DNA of 64,000 bases from Aquila chrysaetos chrysaetos. Lineage: Eukaryota > Chordata > Aves > Accipitriformes > Accipitridae. This document shows, in pieces, positions 13,906 through 32,254 of this stretch (position 1 is the first letter of the stretch; every line of letters starts with the position of its first letter). The notes beneath the pieces are model-generated. The model was not told the origin of the DNA. It ran no database searches and saw nothing but the letters and a program-made list of their open reading frames with translations. The position numbers and the translations under genes were made by a program. Where the stretch lies: contig NC_044029.1 in the NCBI RefSeq assembly GCF_900496995.4, forward strand, positions 12,710,001 to 12,774,000, in the 5' to 3' direction.

Positions 13906-16895
13906 ATGAAGCATCCTGTGGTGTCAGTACAAATACTGTGACATTTATAGCAGTTCAGCTGGGAACATGCTGCCTGCCTGTTCCTTTTATACCTAATTTG
14001 CTGATGATTTCCAACAGTGTAAGAGCACAAGCAAGCACTCTGATAGCAGTGTCTGCTGGTGCCCTTTTCTTTTTTTTTAACCCTTATCTAATTTTGGCAG
14101 GACCACAGTTCCTGCTCTTAAACCTGATAACAGGATCTGCACACAGCCCAAACCTACAGTAAAAGGCTTTGAGACCGCTTAGGTGGGATGTTTCACATCC
14201 CAGCACACGCCAAAATGGAGCCATCTGACCCATGAGATTGGCAGTGTCCTTCGGTCCCGGTGAACTTGCTGGGTGCCCATGGCCCTAATAATCCCAGTGC
14301 TTACTATTGCTATTGGTACGTCTTGTCTTTCTTGCCGACTCCCTTTGTCTCCACTCTCCTGATTTGAAAATGGTCTCAAATCCTAAATAAGAAATGCTGC
14401 TTAACAACAGTGATTTGCAAGGATATTTTCTACTCTATTTGTGGTTTCCACGGCACAAGCCTTAATGCGCAGAGCAATGTGGGGAGAGAACTGGGAGGGT
14501 CACAGATCTGAAGGCAAGAAAGGACCCTTAGACGTAGCACGGTTGCCTGCAGGGAACAGATCATTACATTTTGTTTGAATGCCCATATATTGTACTAAGT
14601 AACTTGTCTTAGACTACAGCATATCATCCAGAAAGGCACCAAGTCTTCAGCTGATGCCATCAAGAAGTGGAGAAACGATTTATATCTCAACTATTTGACA
14701 ATCATTCTTCTTTTTGAAAAATGTATTTGTGTAAAAATCACATTTCTTATTACTGCCAGCTAAAACTGATAATTATTATCTATTGATAATTTGAGTATTA
14801 CCACCAAAACCTTTATCTGAATTAATACATTCCTAATACTAGGTATTTTGAAGCCCTATAGAAGCATTCTCTACAGATTTTGACAAGCAAATTACATTTT
14901 TCTCAGAGCTTTTGGCAATTTTCCTGTCTTCCAATTATTTGGTGGGTCTCTTCTGCAAGTTAATTTTATTCTGTAAGAAATGTAGTTGCTAACTTAACAC
15001 AGGTTTCCAGAATCACCTCACCAATGTTGTAAATAAGCATTTGTGTCAGTGTGTTGCTCACTATTTTCTTGTCCATATACCCATATACCTTTTTTTTGTC
15101 ACGTATCTTTTTTTTGTCACCCTTTCTTTTTTTGTAATAGATCTATTTTTTTGTTCTGAGCACTTCAGTTGTACTGCTTATTCTCTTTTCATTCCCAAAC
15201 AGTACACAGAGTTGTTTCTTTCCAGGGTCCTATTTCCCACCGTGCGGGTCCAGCCAGCACTCGTCCTTCCTACATGTGTGGTTTTGCATTGCCTTGTGTT
15301 AAAATACTTCTCGTTTGGGTGACTTGAGCTGAGCAAATGCCCCAGCTCACTCCGTGTGACTGTCATATCGTTGCATACTTCCTTCACAACCTGGGCATCT
15401 TCCACGTGTTGGCTTTGCTGTGTTCTTGTAATTGATTTAGGTGCTCGACAAAAACACTGCCTTGGTCCTACATGGATTGAATCCGAAATCTGGCCATTGA
15501 TTTCATGACAGCTCCTCATTGTTAATCAACGGGGTCTTAATACACTGGCTGTGTCCTGTATTATGTAGTGGGGTTTTTTGGATGATGTTGGTGGGGTGTT
15601 CTTGAGATAACACCCAGCCAGCCTGTTACAATGTGTATGGGTTAGAAGTCTGGTTTTGTCCTAATTGCTTTTTATCAGCCAAAATTGTAAACTGGAAAAG
15701 TGAAAGATATGTTAAATAATGCCCACTTGTTCTTATAAAACACTGGTGTCAGTGATTAAATGTACACCTTTTTTTATCCCTGTATCTCACATCAAGCTTC
15801 TCCACAGTTTCACCTAGGATGGAAATCAGCCAGACAGTCTACAGATTTCAACCACTGACCTCCTACTTGTCCTGTTCAATTAGCACATCGCCATCTTGCT
15901 TTAAAATTTCTGTAATTCCCCTGGTACTTAAGAAGCTACCGAAAAATCATTCCCTTCTCAGCCAGCTCTTTTGGGACACTTGGGATGCACAAGATGCGCT
16001 CTGCTCCTGTTACAGGAGCCAGCATCCCGCATCTTCCAAAAGCAGAGAAAAAGCCCTTTGCTGAATGCTTCTGTCCTTTTTGGTCTCCTTTGAAACATTC
16101 TTCTACCTCCAGCTATTGGAGGTCCTCGCTCATTTTCAGTTCTTGATTTGAATATATTTACATTTAATAATTTTCCTTGAACAAATGGTAGACTCCCACA
16201 GTAAGAAAATGCATCTATCCTGTATTGGCCGTGAGATGCACTAGAGTTAGCAGGGTGGGCTGTCCTTCCCTGAGTATCTGCAAAAACCCAGCACATCACT
16301 CATGCAGCTATGAAGCGATGGGACTAACGTTGTATTGCTTTGGGGTGGGTGCAGCTGTGATGCTCTGCGTGGGAACCCGTGTAATGTCCCCCCTTCCCTA
16401 CAACCTAGCAGTTGTGCTAAAGGAAGACGAGAGCCCGGCGCCCGCTGCCTGCCCTGCGCCTGCCTGCTCACTCTACTTCTCACTTTTCTTTGGAAGCTGC
16501 AACAGCAACTTTGTGCTTTACAAGCGTGAGTTCATTTGAGAGATTTCCAAAGCGCCCTGCAGCTTTTCAAACCTGCTCAGACTTGGAGTCTCCTTGTATG
16601 ACAGCCTTTTGAAATGGCTACAAATATGTTTTCTTGCTACCCATTCATGTATTAAATACTCATCTCAATGATGAAATGTTTGCCCGGGTCTCTCTTAATG
16701 AACAAGTGTCAGATGTTTAGCACCAGTAGACTTTACTGCTCAAAGGCGCAGGCTTCTTGGAGCTCCTCTCAGTCACTTCCAGCTCTGTCTGACTGCAAGT
16801 AATGGGGAGGGGGGCGAGGGAAAGGAAGAGGCTGTTCCTGCCAATGGGATTCCAGCTGGTTCGTATATAAAATCTTTCCAGGACACCCAAAATGC
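13906..16895. other. Intergenic DNA with a short T-rich tandem
   Basis: No gene is recognised. At about 15,087-15,140 an imperfect tandem of roughly 20 bp units, each a T run followed by gtcac, repeats two to three times. The frames of 104-113 codons at 15.2-16.5 kb carry no recognisable signature. Confidence 0.4.
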
Positions 16896-16979
16896 CTCAT
16901 TCACCATTTGGACATCATATTCTAAATAAAACCAATTATTTGGTTGACATCTACAACCCTGCTGAGGTATGTGATAATG
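16896..16979 (+). repeat. 84-bp direct repeat, copy 1
   Basis: This copy starts ctcattcaccatttgg and ends gtgataatg. It matches 17691-17775 with one substitution and one single-base indel, while the flanks on both sides do not align. Identity near 98% implies a recent copying event or strong conservation. I do not recognise the unit as a named repeat family. Confidence 0.9.
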
Positions 16980-17555
16980 GTGCCCCTTGTCTGCTAAGAC
17001 AAACACACGCATTCTCCCCGCAGCGAGCAGCCAAGCGGCCCTCGCCAGCCTCGGTGGCAGAAGAATGCACCCCTATTCCCCACCGCTTTCCCTCTCTGCC
17101 TGCCCCTCTGGGCGAGCCAAGCCCGTGAGAATACCCTGGCATAACTTCCTGGCAAGAACCATCATTTTTATGTTGCTTTTGGGTAAACTTCAATGACTCA
17201 TCTTGTATTCATGCTCATCTATGGTTGGCTTTTTTTTTTTTTTTTCCCCTTCTAATGTTCTGATCTGCCAAGCTGTGAGCGGTTTGCTTAACAATGTGCA
17301 ATGCTTGGAGAACAGATGGGCTCTTTTTCTTCCTCCCGGTGGCATGCAAAAATGAAATTTTATCAATCAAACTTCAGTCTGTGACATTTTATTTGAAATG
17401 GTTGTTTTAACAGCTATTTAGCCACCCACCAGCTCCGTTGTATTTCCTTCTGCATCGGATATGACTTTACAACAAACTCAATATTCAGCAGCCGGCAGTC
17501 TGCATTGCAGCTGTACCTCACACAAGATCATCTCAAATTGCCCTCCTGTACAAAC
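16980..17555. other. Spacer between the two direct repeats
   Basis: This unique-looking sequence contains a T run at about 17,230-17,245. No gene or known element is seen in it. Confidence 0.4.
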
Positions 17556-17690
17556 ACATACTTAGAGAAAGTTCCTGCCCTTAAAAATTTACAGTTTAGG
17601 CAAGGCAAGTGGTTGGTCAAGCTTAGTAGCAGGTCTGATAACGGACACCTGGGTCCTCGAGCTCATGGTAGAGTTGACTACACTGTCTGA
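17556..17690 (+). mobile_element. Possible ancient MIR-like (CORE) SINE fragment
   Basis: The order of short blocks resembles the 3' half of amniote MIR-type SINEs: cctgcccttaaaaatttaca, then a ggcaag/agtggttgg block, then agcaggtctgataacgga, then cctgggtcctcgag and a closing tgactacactgtctga. The match is partial and diverged, so a chance resemblance is possible. Confidence 0.4.
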
Positions 17691-17775
17691 CTCATTCACC
17701 ATTTGGACATCATATTCTAAATAAAACTAATTATTTGGTTGACATCTACAACCCTGCTGAGGTAATGTGATAATG
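17691..17775 (+). repeat. 84-bp direct repeat, copy 2
   Basis: This is the partner of 16896-16979 in the same orientation, starting 795 bp downstream. It differs by one C-to-T change and one extra A near its right end. It directly abuts the possible MIR-like fragment on its left. Confidence 0.9.
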
Positions 17776-20700
17776 ATAATTTGCCAGGGCTGGTGCAAAC
17801 TCACTGTTATTCAACCTATGAACTCTACTTAAACCCAAACAAAACCTTTGGGGGAAATAACGGTTTGCTTTTCCGTACGCCATTTCATGAACAGCTGACC
17901 AAAAAGATGAGTAGCAGAAGGAATGCTTCACGTGCTGCTGCTCCACTTGTTTGGAGACTGCCTTTAGTCTAGAGGGTTGACCGGTATCCATTTTTTTCAA
18001 TGAAACTTCACTTGCTACCATTAGGAAATAAACAACACATCACTCAAATGCGCACTGCTCACCTCCATGAAATACTGAGGGGAACAGCTAAAACCAGGAC
18101 ATCATAACTACTCAGAAAGTCAGATCTGGGACTGCTGTGGTGACTATATTCCATACGCTCAGTCCAAAGTGCTCTGGAAGCCTTCATTACCACCAGTGCA
18201 AGAAGAAAGGGTTCGCTCCTTGGTTGACTGAAAGACTTATTTCCCTGTAAGTAAAAGAAAATGGATGTAACAGCTTGGACATTCCTATATGGAGCTGGTG
18301 GAGCTCGGCTCCTTGAAACTGCTGATGACTCGCAAAATGCTTGCCTAGAGCAAGATCAGCACACGGACATGCTAGGCTTTTGCAAGCTTTAAAGATGGAT
18401 TAAAGCAGAATATTCACAAAGGCTAATTAAGCAGCAGCGGCTGCTCTTCACAGGTCGGTCTGCAGGCAGTGGAGGGAGGGAAGGTCCCGCAAGAGCGACT
18501 CGGAGCACTTCCCTATGTTAAACTCTTGCTCTGAATCACCTCCTGGGAGAACCTCTGCTCCCCTCACCCATGCCCCTCTCCACCATTTCACATCGCTTGC
18601 CTTTCCAGCTGGGTCCCCTGGGCTCCTCTGCTGCCACTGCGGATCCAGGCCAGGGGAAATTGCTGTAAAATCTATTGCGGGTGGAAGGATAAGCACGTTG
18701 TAAATGACTTCACAGATGCAAATGGGGTTTGATCTTTCCAATTATGAAACACAGCTTGCTAAATTTGGGGTTTTGAAACTCGCTGCTAGTATTTTAAAGT
18801 GAAAAACAATAACCATGTGGGATTTAGCAAGTCACAAGCCAGGTTATGATGAGCTGCTTGGTTTGTCAGTTCCCAGCTGCTACTTTGATAAATCACTGGG
18901 GGATTTCCTCGCTGGCTGGGCTGCTGGATATCCTGGGGTGAATAGAGAGAACAAGAAATTTCATTTTAGATTTTATGGGTTGGAGCCTTCAGCGTGCCGA
19001 GTCCCCTCTGAGCCACATAAATGTGAACCAAGGACAAACTGACTCCGCTGAATCCCTGCGTTTATGGGGATAGAGCTCCCTGTGGACACAAAACTGGCGG
19101 AGACGCTGTTCCAGCTCCAGATTTCAGACACGCGTCCTCTGCCACAGAGAGGTAGGAATAAGGGAGATATGTGGGAATAGGGCTCCTCTGTGCCCCATCC
19201 TCTGCCTGGTTTTGTCTGAGCCTGAGTTACGGCTGCAGCAGAAGCTGCAGGCTTATAGCTGCTCTTACCACTCCTAGGGCCAGCTGGCTGTCACCTACAG
19301 CTACACATAACCACATTTACTGATATATACATCTAACCAGGACAAGAACTGAGGGCTTATGTGCTCTCTGGCACAGAAAGTGTGAGTGTTTCAGGGTGAG
19401 CCAGCTGATTGCTATTGTGCCCTTCGCCCAAGGGAACCTTATCAGACTCAGTCCCCTGGAGCGGCTGGTGCCGTCAGCAGCAGCGAGCTCGCCTGCACAG
19501 CCCGGCCGGACTCAGCGTGAGGAGTAGCCGTGCGGTCGGCCGTACGAAGCTCTGTATCTTGAAATTAATTTGCCTGTGGTTCTGCTGACACCTTCTGATT
19601 ATGCAGCTCTCCTAGTAAAATAAAGGGTGTGCTGAAATCAATTTGCCACCCCCTACTCCACTGCAGATAGAAGACAAAAGATATATTGCTAATTAAAATG
19701 TTCGTATCTGCTGGAAAGCAGTTTGTAGGATTGATTTGAATAAAACTGATGATGCAGCCCACTCAGATCACTGGGAAATGACCTCTCTATTATGAAGTCC
19801 CAGAATAACATGGCAAAGCAATCTTGATTTCCTAAAATCTGTCAAAGGAAGAACTTCTCAGTTAGTTACAGCATATAATATGGATATTCCTGAAATGTCC
19901 TCTGCTTAATGAACAGCTGATATTGGCTAACCTCGTGGAAATAAGAGAGAATTAGTACCAGCTGCAAAATGCATTCACTGGATAGTGGAACTGGCAGTTG
20001 GTATTATGCCTGCTATAAATATTTTTAATTAAAAATTGTTTTCTGTCTCTTCAATTGGTATAATAGCGATGATGCTCACTGAGAGTTACTGAAGATGTAA
20101 TAGGATTCCCCTTAGTGTATAGCAGAGCTATTTATTCTGCCGTAATATTGCTATAGTGGAAATCTGCATAATAATGTCCGGATACTAGTACAAGAGAAAA
20201 ATAGACTGAGGGAGTGTTTTATCTGCGTGTTTCAGAATAACGCACATCAGCATTGTTGCAAATTCCTAAAGGAAAGCTGTGCTCAAACTCTGGTTGCTCA
20301 GGTATGACTTCAAAACTATTTTAACACCCTTTTTTGGGAAATTCCAGCTTCAATCCTCAGCCCTGTGGCACCATACGCCTTGGAGAAAGGGTCTGCTCTT
20401 TGCGAGTTTAGAGGGAGCAGCACAGCAGATCCCCTTCTGCTGCCGATTCGGAGAGGAGCAGCCCCTTTCCCCGCGGCTCCCCAGGCACCCACTGCAGAGG
20501 GGCTGGCAGAGGCACTGGCAGAGCAGACCCTGCAGTGCTGAGCCCCCCGGCACCCAGTCCCCACGCAGCGCTCTCCTGCCACAGCTATCCACGGGTGACA
20601 AGGGACACCTCCTCCTTTGGGGAGCCGAGAGCCATTAGACCAGCTCTGCCCTGGCAGGCACAGCCCGTGTTAGGCATTACCTAAATAGGATGGATACTGA

Positions 20701-23249
20701 GACAGCCGGAGAAATCTGTTAGCCGTCCCTGCCGGGCCGTTGGAAACGTGTGATTGCTCTCTGCACTATGTGGGAGACTTTCTAAAGCAGACAGGAGCGA
20801 TCACTTTCTAATCCCTGCTTGACTCTCTTCCCCTCTGAGGCTTTGGACCAATATTCTGATTTAGGCATTTCCTCCCACCGCCTTCCTCAGCCCCCTGCTC
20901 CTCCCCGGCTTCCGATACACCTATCCCGACCAGCACTCGCCTTCACCCTCCCATTTTTTATTCTCCTGTGTATATCTTGGAGGTCCTGGTGCAGCTTGCC
21001 ATGGTGTGGTGTTTGCTTTCTGACAGCTTCCAGGGGCTCAAGTCAAGACAAAAGCCTCATTCTGTCAGTCACTGTATGAATACATGATTAGGCACATCCC
21101 CTGCTCCAAAGACCTTTTGATCTAAACCTGCTGCTTTGATTTCATAATGATACTAAATTCTTTTCCCAGTTTGGCTCTCATCTCTTTCTTGTCCCTAAAT
21201 TGACAGCAATTTTATTGCAAGCAAGTCTTCCTCCAGACAAAGCCATCGTCTTTTTTTACACATCGGTTCTTCCTTCTTATCCAGGGTTCTTCCTTCTGCC
21301 ACAGATTATCTTTGCTTTGCTTTTCCAGCTAGTCATTTCAGACGATTTTATGGTTTGCAGTCCTCTCATTTTCCAGCTCCTTGCTTCTCTTAGGGTTCAG
21401 CACGTTTTCAAAGGGAAACTGCTCTCTTTCAAAGGGAAGCCCTTGCTTTCACAAACTCAGCTATCCCTTAGCTGAGCTGAATTTATAATGGCCACTGTTC
21501 CCTCTTCTTTATCTTCTCATGCCTAACTTCACAAGTGTCTTCATGGTAGATACATCTGAAAGCTTTGTTATTGGGTCAGTGATATTCCTCTCTGTTACTT
21601 GCAAAATCTTCCTGTCTTTCCAGCCTCAAAATATGAATAGATATCTGACTGTGTGAGTGTTTGCTTTTTTGTCTAGGTTTTAACCCCACTAACAGTGAAG
21701 GTGAGTTGTTATTTGTCCATCACATCCTCGTGGTAAGATGCAGATTTGTTATCTGGTGAAAAGATAGCCCAAAAGGATGGGAATTAGCATATCATCCTGT
21801 GACAATACAGGAAGTCTCCTTCTTTCTTTTGAAATTCATGTTTTCAACTCCCATTTACCTATTCTCACCTATGATGAACTCTACCTGCTTGGGCATTTCC
21901 CCAGCTCTCCACAGAGAAGGAAGCAGCACCACTGTGGTGTGGTTCTTGCCTGACTGGGTTTGCGATGGGCACCGTTACCTTCATCTATCAGCACCTCTGC
22001 AGATCACTGGGTTCGACAGCAAAGATGAGAACAAAACCAAACAAGAGAAGCAACTTACGTCACTGCCCAGAGAAAGGGAGGGGGAGAGGGGAAAGAGAAA
22101 TGAACACCACAACCCCATCCGCCTGAGGGCACAGAGGTCATGTTAGCCAGATGGGGAATGAATCAAAAGGGACTTTTCTGGAGGTGGCTGGGCAGGGGGA
22201 GCTTCTGCTTGATTATTTTAATCCTGCCAGGCTACCTCCCAGTGTTGGGTCACTCAAAGACATAATAATGAAAGAACTCTATATTAACAGAAAAAGGACA
22301 ACACAGTTGTGATGATTGTTTTTTCTCTGTCCAGTCCAATTAATAGGTTTTGGTGGCCAGTTTGAACTATATTTTGATCACTTGAAAGGTTTTGTATGAA
22401 ATAGCTGATAATTTAAGAGCCAGTCACACCAGGAGAAGCTCTTGTCTATGTGCCTGTCTCCTGCCCTGTTGTAAACTAAAAAAATTAAGAACACCCTAAG
22501 CCAAGATAAATTTGAAATACAATTCTCCAGTTACTTGAATCAAAAGGCAGTATTGATTATTTAATTACGTAGAAATGATCCAGATGCTGAGCATTTACTA
22601 CAGATTAATGACTGTCCCAGAGCAGTTAATGGCCCTTCTTGCTGCCATCAACACAAGCTGCTTATTAATCCCTGGAAAATGGCTTGCATAACAATCATAA
22701 CCTGCTGTTAAAAGTTTATAAATAGATAAAAGTGTCACATGGATTTATGAGTGCTGAGGCTGAATGGGATCTGTGTGGCGTTTCTAGTGAATGAATGCCA
22801 TGTGCATGAGCTCATCTGATTGCCTGAATTATCACAAAATCCCAAGTTGCTCTTTTGGATTGGAAAATGGCATGCAAGAAAGTGCCAAGTGGCTGGAGTC
22901 CTATCTACTGACTGGGAAATAATTACTTTGCTGCATAATAAAGAGGCACCTTCATTCTAACAGCAGTACTCTGCCCTTTATATCATATAGCCTGAAATGC
23001 ATGTAAGGGAGCCTTACATGTGCAGCTGTGCTGTTTCATTCCTTTGCTTTGTTTTTAACAGGGAAAAACGCTTGCACATATACACACACACAGCTGACCC
23101 AGGTTCCCCCAAAGCCCAGCGATGGGTTCAGCAGGCGTAGGGGTCTTGCTAGGCTGGGATCTGTATGATTCAGACAAAGGTCTTCAGAGGAGCCCTTCGC
23201 ACCTGGGTCTCTCCATCCCATACTGAGCTTTTATAGCAATGAAGACGGT
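17776..23249. other. Gene-poor flank, possible conserved non-coding DNA
   Basis: No coding gene or identifiable transposon is seen. Two AT-rich stretches, about 19,980-20,180 and 22,480-22,960, lack repeats and are dense in homeodomain- and POU-like words (taatta, ataaat, tgcataat). Their composition is like that of vertebrate conserved non-coding elements, but this is inference only. Confidence 0.3.
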
Positions 23250-25400
23250 ATGCGCTGCCAGAGAAAGCTGCTTTCAGAAAACACGTTGCCCCTTGGTGCT
23301 GGCAGAGCTGGGAGGGCATGCAGATCCCAGGGGCTGGGGTGGCTGAGGGCAGGGAATCACAGCGGCACTGCATCCCACCGGCCATGCGGTAGCTGTGCCC
23401 CACCACCGCGCTGGCACTCGTGCTGTCCCTTCTGCCTGGCAGCTCAGCTGCCAAGGCAGCGTGTGGGGTACACCGCTCCTGCAGGGCCGCAGCATCCCCA
23501 TCATGGCACTGTCCAGCCGGAGTCACCTGGGCACCAGCTTTCAGTCCCCCATCCCCTCGGCAGCCACTGTCCCCTCAGCTAGCTGTCCTCACCCTCCTAA
23601 CCCCGCCAGACGAGCAGTGGCTGGTTATTGCATTTGAGCCGTGACTAATAAAAATGATATAAACATGCTGTTGTCTGGAGGCTGAGAAGGCTGCCCGGAG
23701 GAGCAGAGCCGGTCTGTGGGAGCATCCTGTCCCTGCCAGGAATTAGGGAAGTGGCTTCCTCGTATCTGACCAGACCACAGATCCTGAGGTAAGAGGAAAG
23801 ATGAGAAATTACTGTCTCCTTCAAAGAATCAGACAGGAGGGGATGTGAGGGACCTTCCTGAATCACAGTTTCCAAGTCTGTTAGCACAACTGCCTCTGTT
23901 TTCTATTATTTTTAGTGGACCTGTCTCAACTGGGCAAAGGTACGCTTCAGAGTGGCACTGCACCGGAGAGGGCTATCCATCCTTTGAATCAGAGAAGTTG
24001 GGTGCCACAAGGTGCCAGTCCCTTGCTCCCTTTCACTGGGCACCTCTTTCTTTCTCCAGCACAGAGGCCTGGGGGGCTCGGTGACCCCCATACAGCAGCA
24101 GCTGGCGCAGGGGCCAGGGTGCAGGAGAGGAGCGGGCACACGAGTGGTCTGTCACTGCCACTGCAGAGGCATGAGATGTATACCCAGAGCAGGCCTGAGA
24201 GGTCTGCAGGTCGAAGAAAAAGGTGTATCTCACCAGAGACCTTTCCTCTGACCTTCAAAAATGCTCATAGCCAGAGAGCACCCTGACACAAAGATCCTCT
24301 GCCTCACCCACTGCCTTGGCCATGCCGTCTCCCCTCCACGCCTCTCCCTTGGGCCCCCTCTCCTCTCTCGCTGCAGCCTGTAATTTGTTTTCACGCTCTC
24401 AACACTCCATGGTCTGCAGCCTCTCCACCTCTCCCCTCTCATCCCGATCAGGAAGCTGATTCCCACTACCGAGCACTGCCAGCATGCCCCTTCCACAGCC
24501 CACTCCTGTGATTTTTTTGGTGGGTTGCATCTTACTCATAGGAGGAGTCAGGCTATAAACAAGTGCTGAATGAAACTAATTATCCTCTCTCAAACTCTTC
24601 ACAAATCTGCTTTGCTGCGCTTCCACAACACCTGGCCAGTTTTCAGGCTAGACAAACACCGTGCACTTCATGCACTACCTCCCTTCAGAGAAATGCCTTC
24701 CCCGGCCCCCCCAGCCCTGCCTTTGCATTGACCGGGTGCCTACACCCGGGCAGGACCCCCGTCCTGTGCTCACAGGCTATGCAGCACAGAGGGATACCAG
24801 TCCAGTAAGCAGCCGCAGAAGACTTCTGTGTCGGAGAGCTGAGAGAAGCAAATTTGCCTCCCCGTGCTCGCCCAGGGGCAATGCACCTTTCCGTCAATGG
24901 CATACGGCATCCAAAGCCCGGTGTCAGGCGAGGCAGGAGCGAGACCCCAGCTTCTCCATGCGAGGTAGGGCTGCGTGGGCAGAGGGGAGCACGTTCCCCA
25001 GTCGCCTCCATCTCTCTCCATCTCCCTTCTCCAGCAGAAACCACAGGGCGGGCGGCAGCTCCGTTTGGGGTGCTCCACTTAGCGCAGCGGTCACTGCCAT
25101 CTAGTGGGATGGGGGATGGAGAACCAGCCACCCTAAACGGCCGGGGGGATCCAGCAGCACCCCTCTGCTGCGGGGCCTCGCGGATTCCCCTTCCTGCTTT
25201 TTTCCCCTTTTGTCCTCCAAGCAGAAGGCGAACAGTCGACGTGCCATTTCGGAGCAGAGAGGGTGCGCCCCGCCAAGCCCCTCGCAGCCCCCCCCGTGAA
25301 GGGACGCTCTGTCCTTTGCAGGCCCGCAAGCGCTCCCACAGCGGCTTCCCTGTTTGAAGGACGTGGACAGACAGAAATTAAAATAAATGGCTGAAAACAC
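23250..25400. other. GC-rich block with long chance ORFs, no supported gene
   Basis: GC-rich DNA with open frames of 89-214 codons overlapping in several frames on both strands; the longest is 24685-25329 on the minus strand. The frames have low-complexity Arg/Gly/Pro/Ser composition and no recognisable domain. The block ends about 1.3 kb before the KRR1 promoter and contains a CTCF-type core, so a regulatory role is more plausible than coding. Confidence 0.4.
25096..25107 (-). promoter_or_regulatory. Consensus CTCF core motif
   Basis: The bases gccatctagtgg fit the reverse form of the CTCF core (GCCMYCTRSTGG) at every position. It lies about 1.6 kb upstream of the KRR1 start codon. Occupancy cannot be judged from sequence alone. 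Confidence 0.6.
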
Positions 25401-25589
25401 GCATCAGCTCAATGGCAAATTTGCATGTGGAAGGGATCCTGGTGTTCTGTTTGTTGTGGGAGACAGGGCTGGCACAGGGCTGGGAGATGGAGCAGGCTAG
25501 GAAGGATAGCAGTCCGGTTCAAAGAAAAGCTTGGGGGGGGTCAAAACTGATTTTTTTAATTAATATTTTATTTACATGTAGATCAGGTG

Positions 25590-25760
25590 ATTGGAATATC
25601 TACCTTTCTCATCATGATGGTAATTAAACACCCTAGAGTGCAGGCTTTTATGAACAGGTCTGATGAGCACCTGCCAAGGACAATGCCGTCCTGCCTCAGA
25701 GATGCAGGTGTTCTTGCTCTTAAAGGCCTCTTCCAGTTCTTCCCTCCATTGGCTTTTCGT
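25590..25760 (+). mobile_element. Possible old CR1 3' fragment
   Basis: Blocks such as caggcttttatgaacaggtc, gatgagcacctgccaagga, cctgcctcagagatgcagg and ggcctcttccagttcttcc echo the terminal part of CR1 elements in the expected order. Divergence is high and no intact 3' terminal repeat is seen, so this is a tentative call. Confidence 0.4.
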
Positions 25761-26159
25761 GGTCCCCATAAAAGAGAGTGAAGGAGGCATGTTCTTGCTG
25801 CTTTACTGAAGAAAATGCCCAGGTACAGGTACAGGAAGGGGGAGGATGCAGAGCATCCTCCTCAAGAACCTTAAGTTATGTTGTTCAACTGAATAATTAG
25901 GTCTCATCAGGAACGTGTTTTCTTTAGTTATGAGCACTAAGGTACTTCAAGTATTTATCAATGTACTTCAGGGTACATTTTGATGATGCTGGTTCTTTTT
26001 TCTTTTATGTTACATGATAGCAATAGAAAATTCAAAGCTGAAGAACGCGGCTGGAAAAGACGTTTCGCATGAAAGAGGAGGAAGGAAAGAAGACAGTCGG
26101 TATATGCCTCTCACCTCAACCGCATTCATTAAATTTCTGAAGACCCCGTGCCTTTAATC
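25761..26159. other. Short AT-rich interval before the CpG island
   Basis: Nothing is recognised in this interval between the tentative CR1 fragment and the start of the GC-rich KRR1 promoter region. Confidence 0.4.
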
Positions 26160-26606
26160 GGAGTAGAGGCGCGGAGCCCAAAAGGGGCTGCAGAACCACC
26201 CTGGGGAAGCGACTGGGGTCTCCAGCAGCGTGCCCACCCAGCAGACCCTGCCGGCCTGAGGCAGACCGCGCCGTCTCCGCAGCAGCCACTGCCGCCCGGG
26301 TGCTGACACACCTTCGGGTGAAGTAACCCTGACGGAGAGCTGCGGGAACCGGCCGCGTTGACAAGCACCAAGGAGGTGTGACATGCGGCCTGCGATACCC
26401 GAGGCTGGCACTGCCCCTCGCTTTGAGGCAGACCGGGCATCCCTGCCTGTTCGCACCAGCTTTATTTTCACATTTTTTTGCTCCCGGGGAAGGACAACCC
26501 GGTAGGAAAACGCGTGTTGTTCTGAATACAAACGGCAAAACCTCTCTCGGAGCCCCAGCAGCTCCGACCCGCCGCCATCCCGCCCGCACCCCTCAGGCCC
26601 GCCGGG

Positions 26607-26625
26607 ACTACGGCTCCCGGCGTGC
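26607..26625 (+). promoter_or_regulatory. ZNF143/THAP11 (SBS)-like element
   Basis: The sequence actacggctcccggcgtgc aligns along its length with the known ACTACAATTCCCAGCATGC class of element, with CpG-rich substitutions. It sits about 70-90 bp upstream of the KRR1 ATG, a normal position for this motif. Confidence 0.65.
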
Positions 26626-26641
26626 ACCGCGCCACCGCCCC

Positions 26642-26664
26642 CTTCCGGTGCGCGGCGCTTCCGG
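26642..26664 (-). promoter_or_regulatory. Pair of ETS-family sites
   Basis: CTTCCGG occurs at 26642-26648 and again at 26658-26664, 16 bp apart (the reverse complement of CCGGAAG). Paired ETS/GABPA sites this close to a start codon are characteristic of CpG-island housekeeping promoters. Confidence 0.65.
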
Positions 26665-26697
26665 TGCCGGGTGAGGGGAGGCGGTGCGCCGGCCAAG

Positions 26698-32254
<5,557 letters not shown>

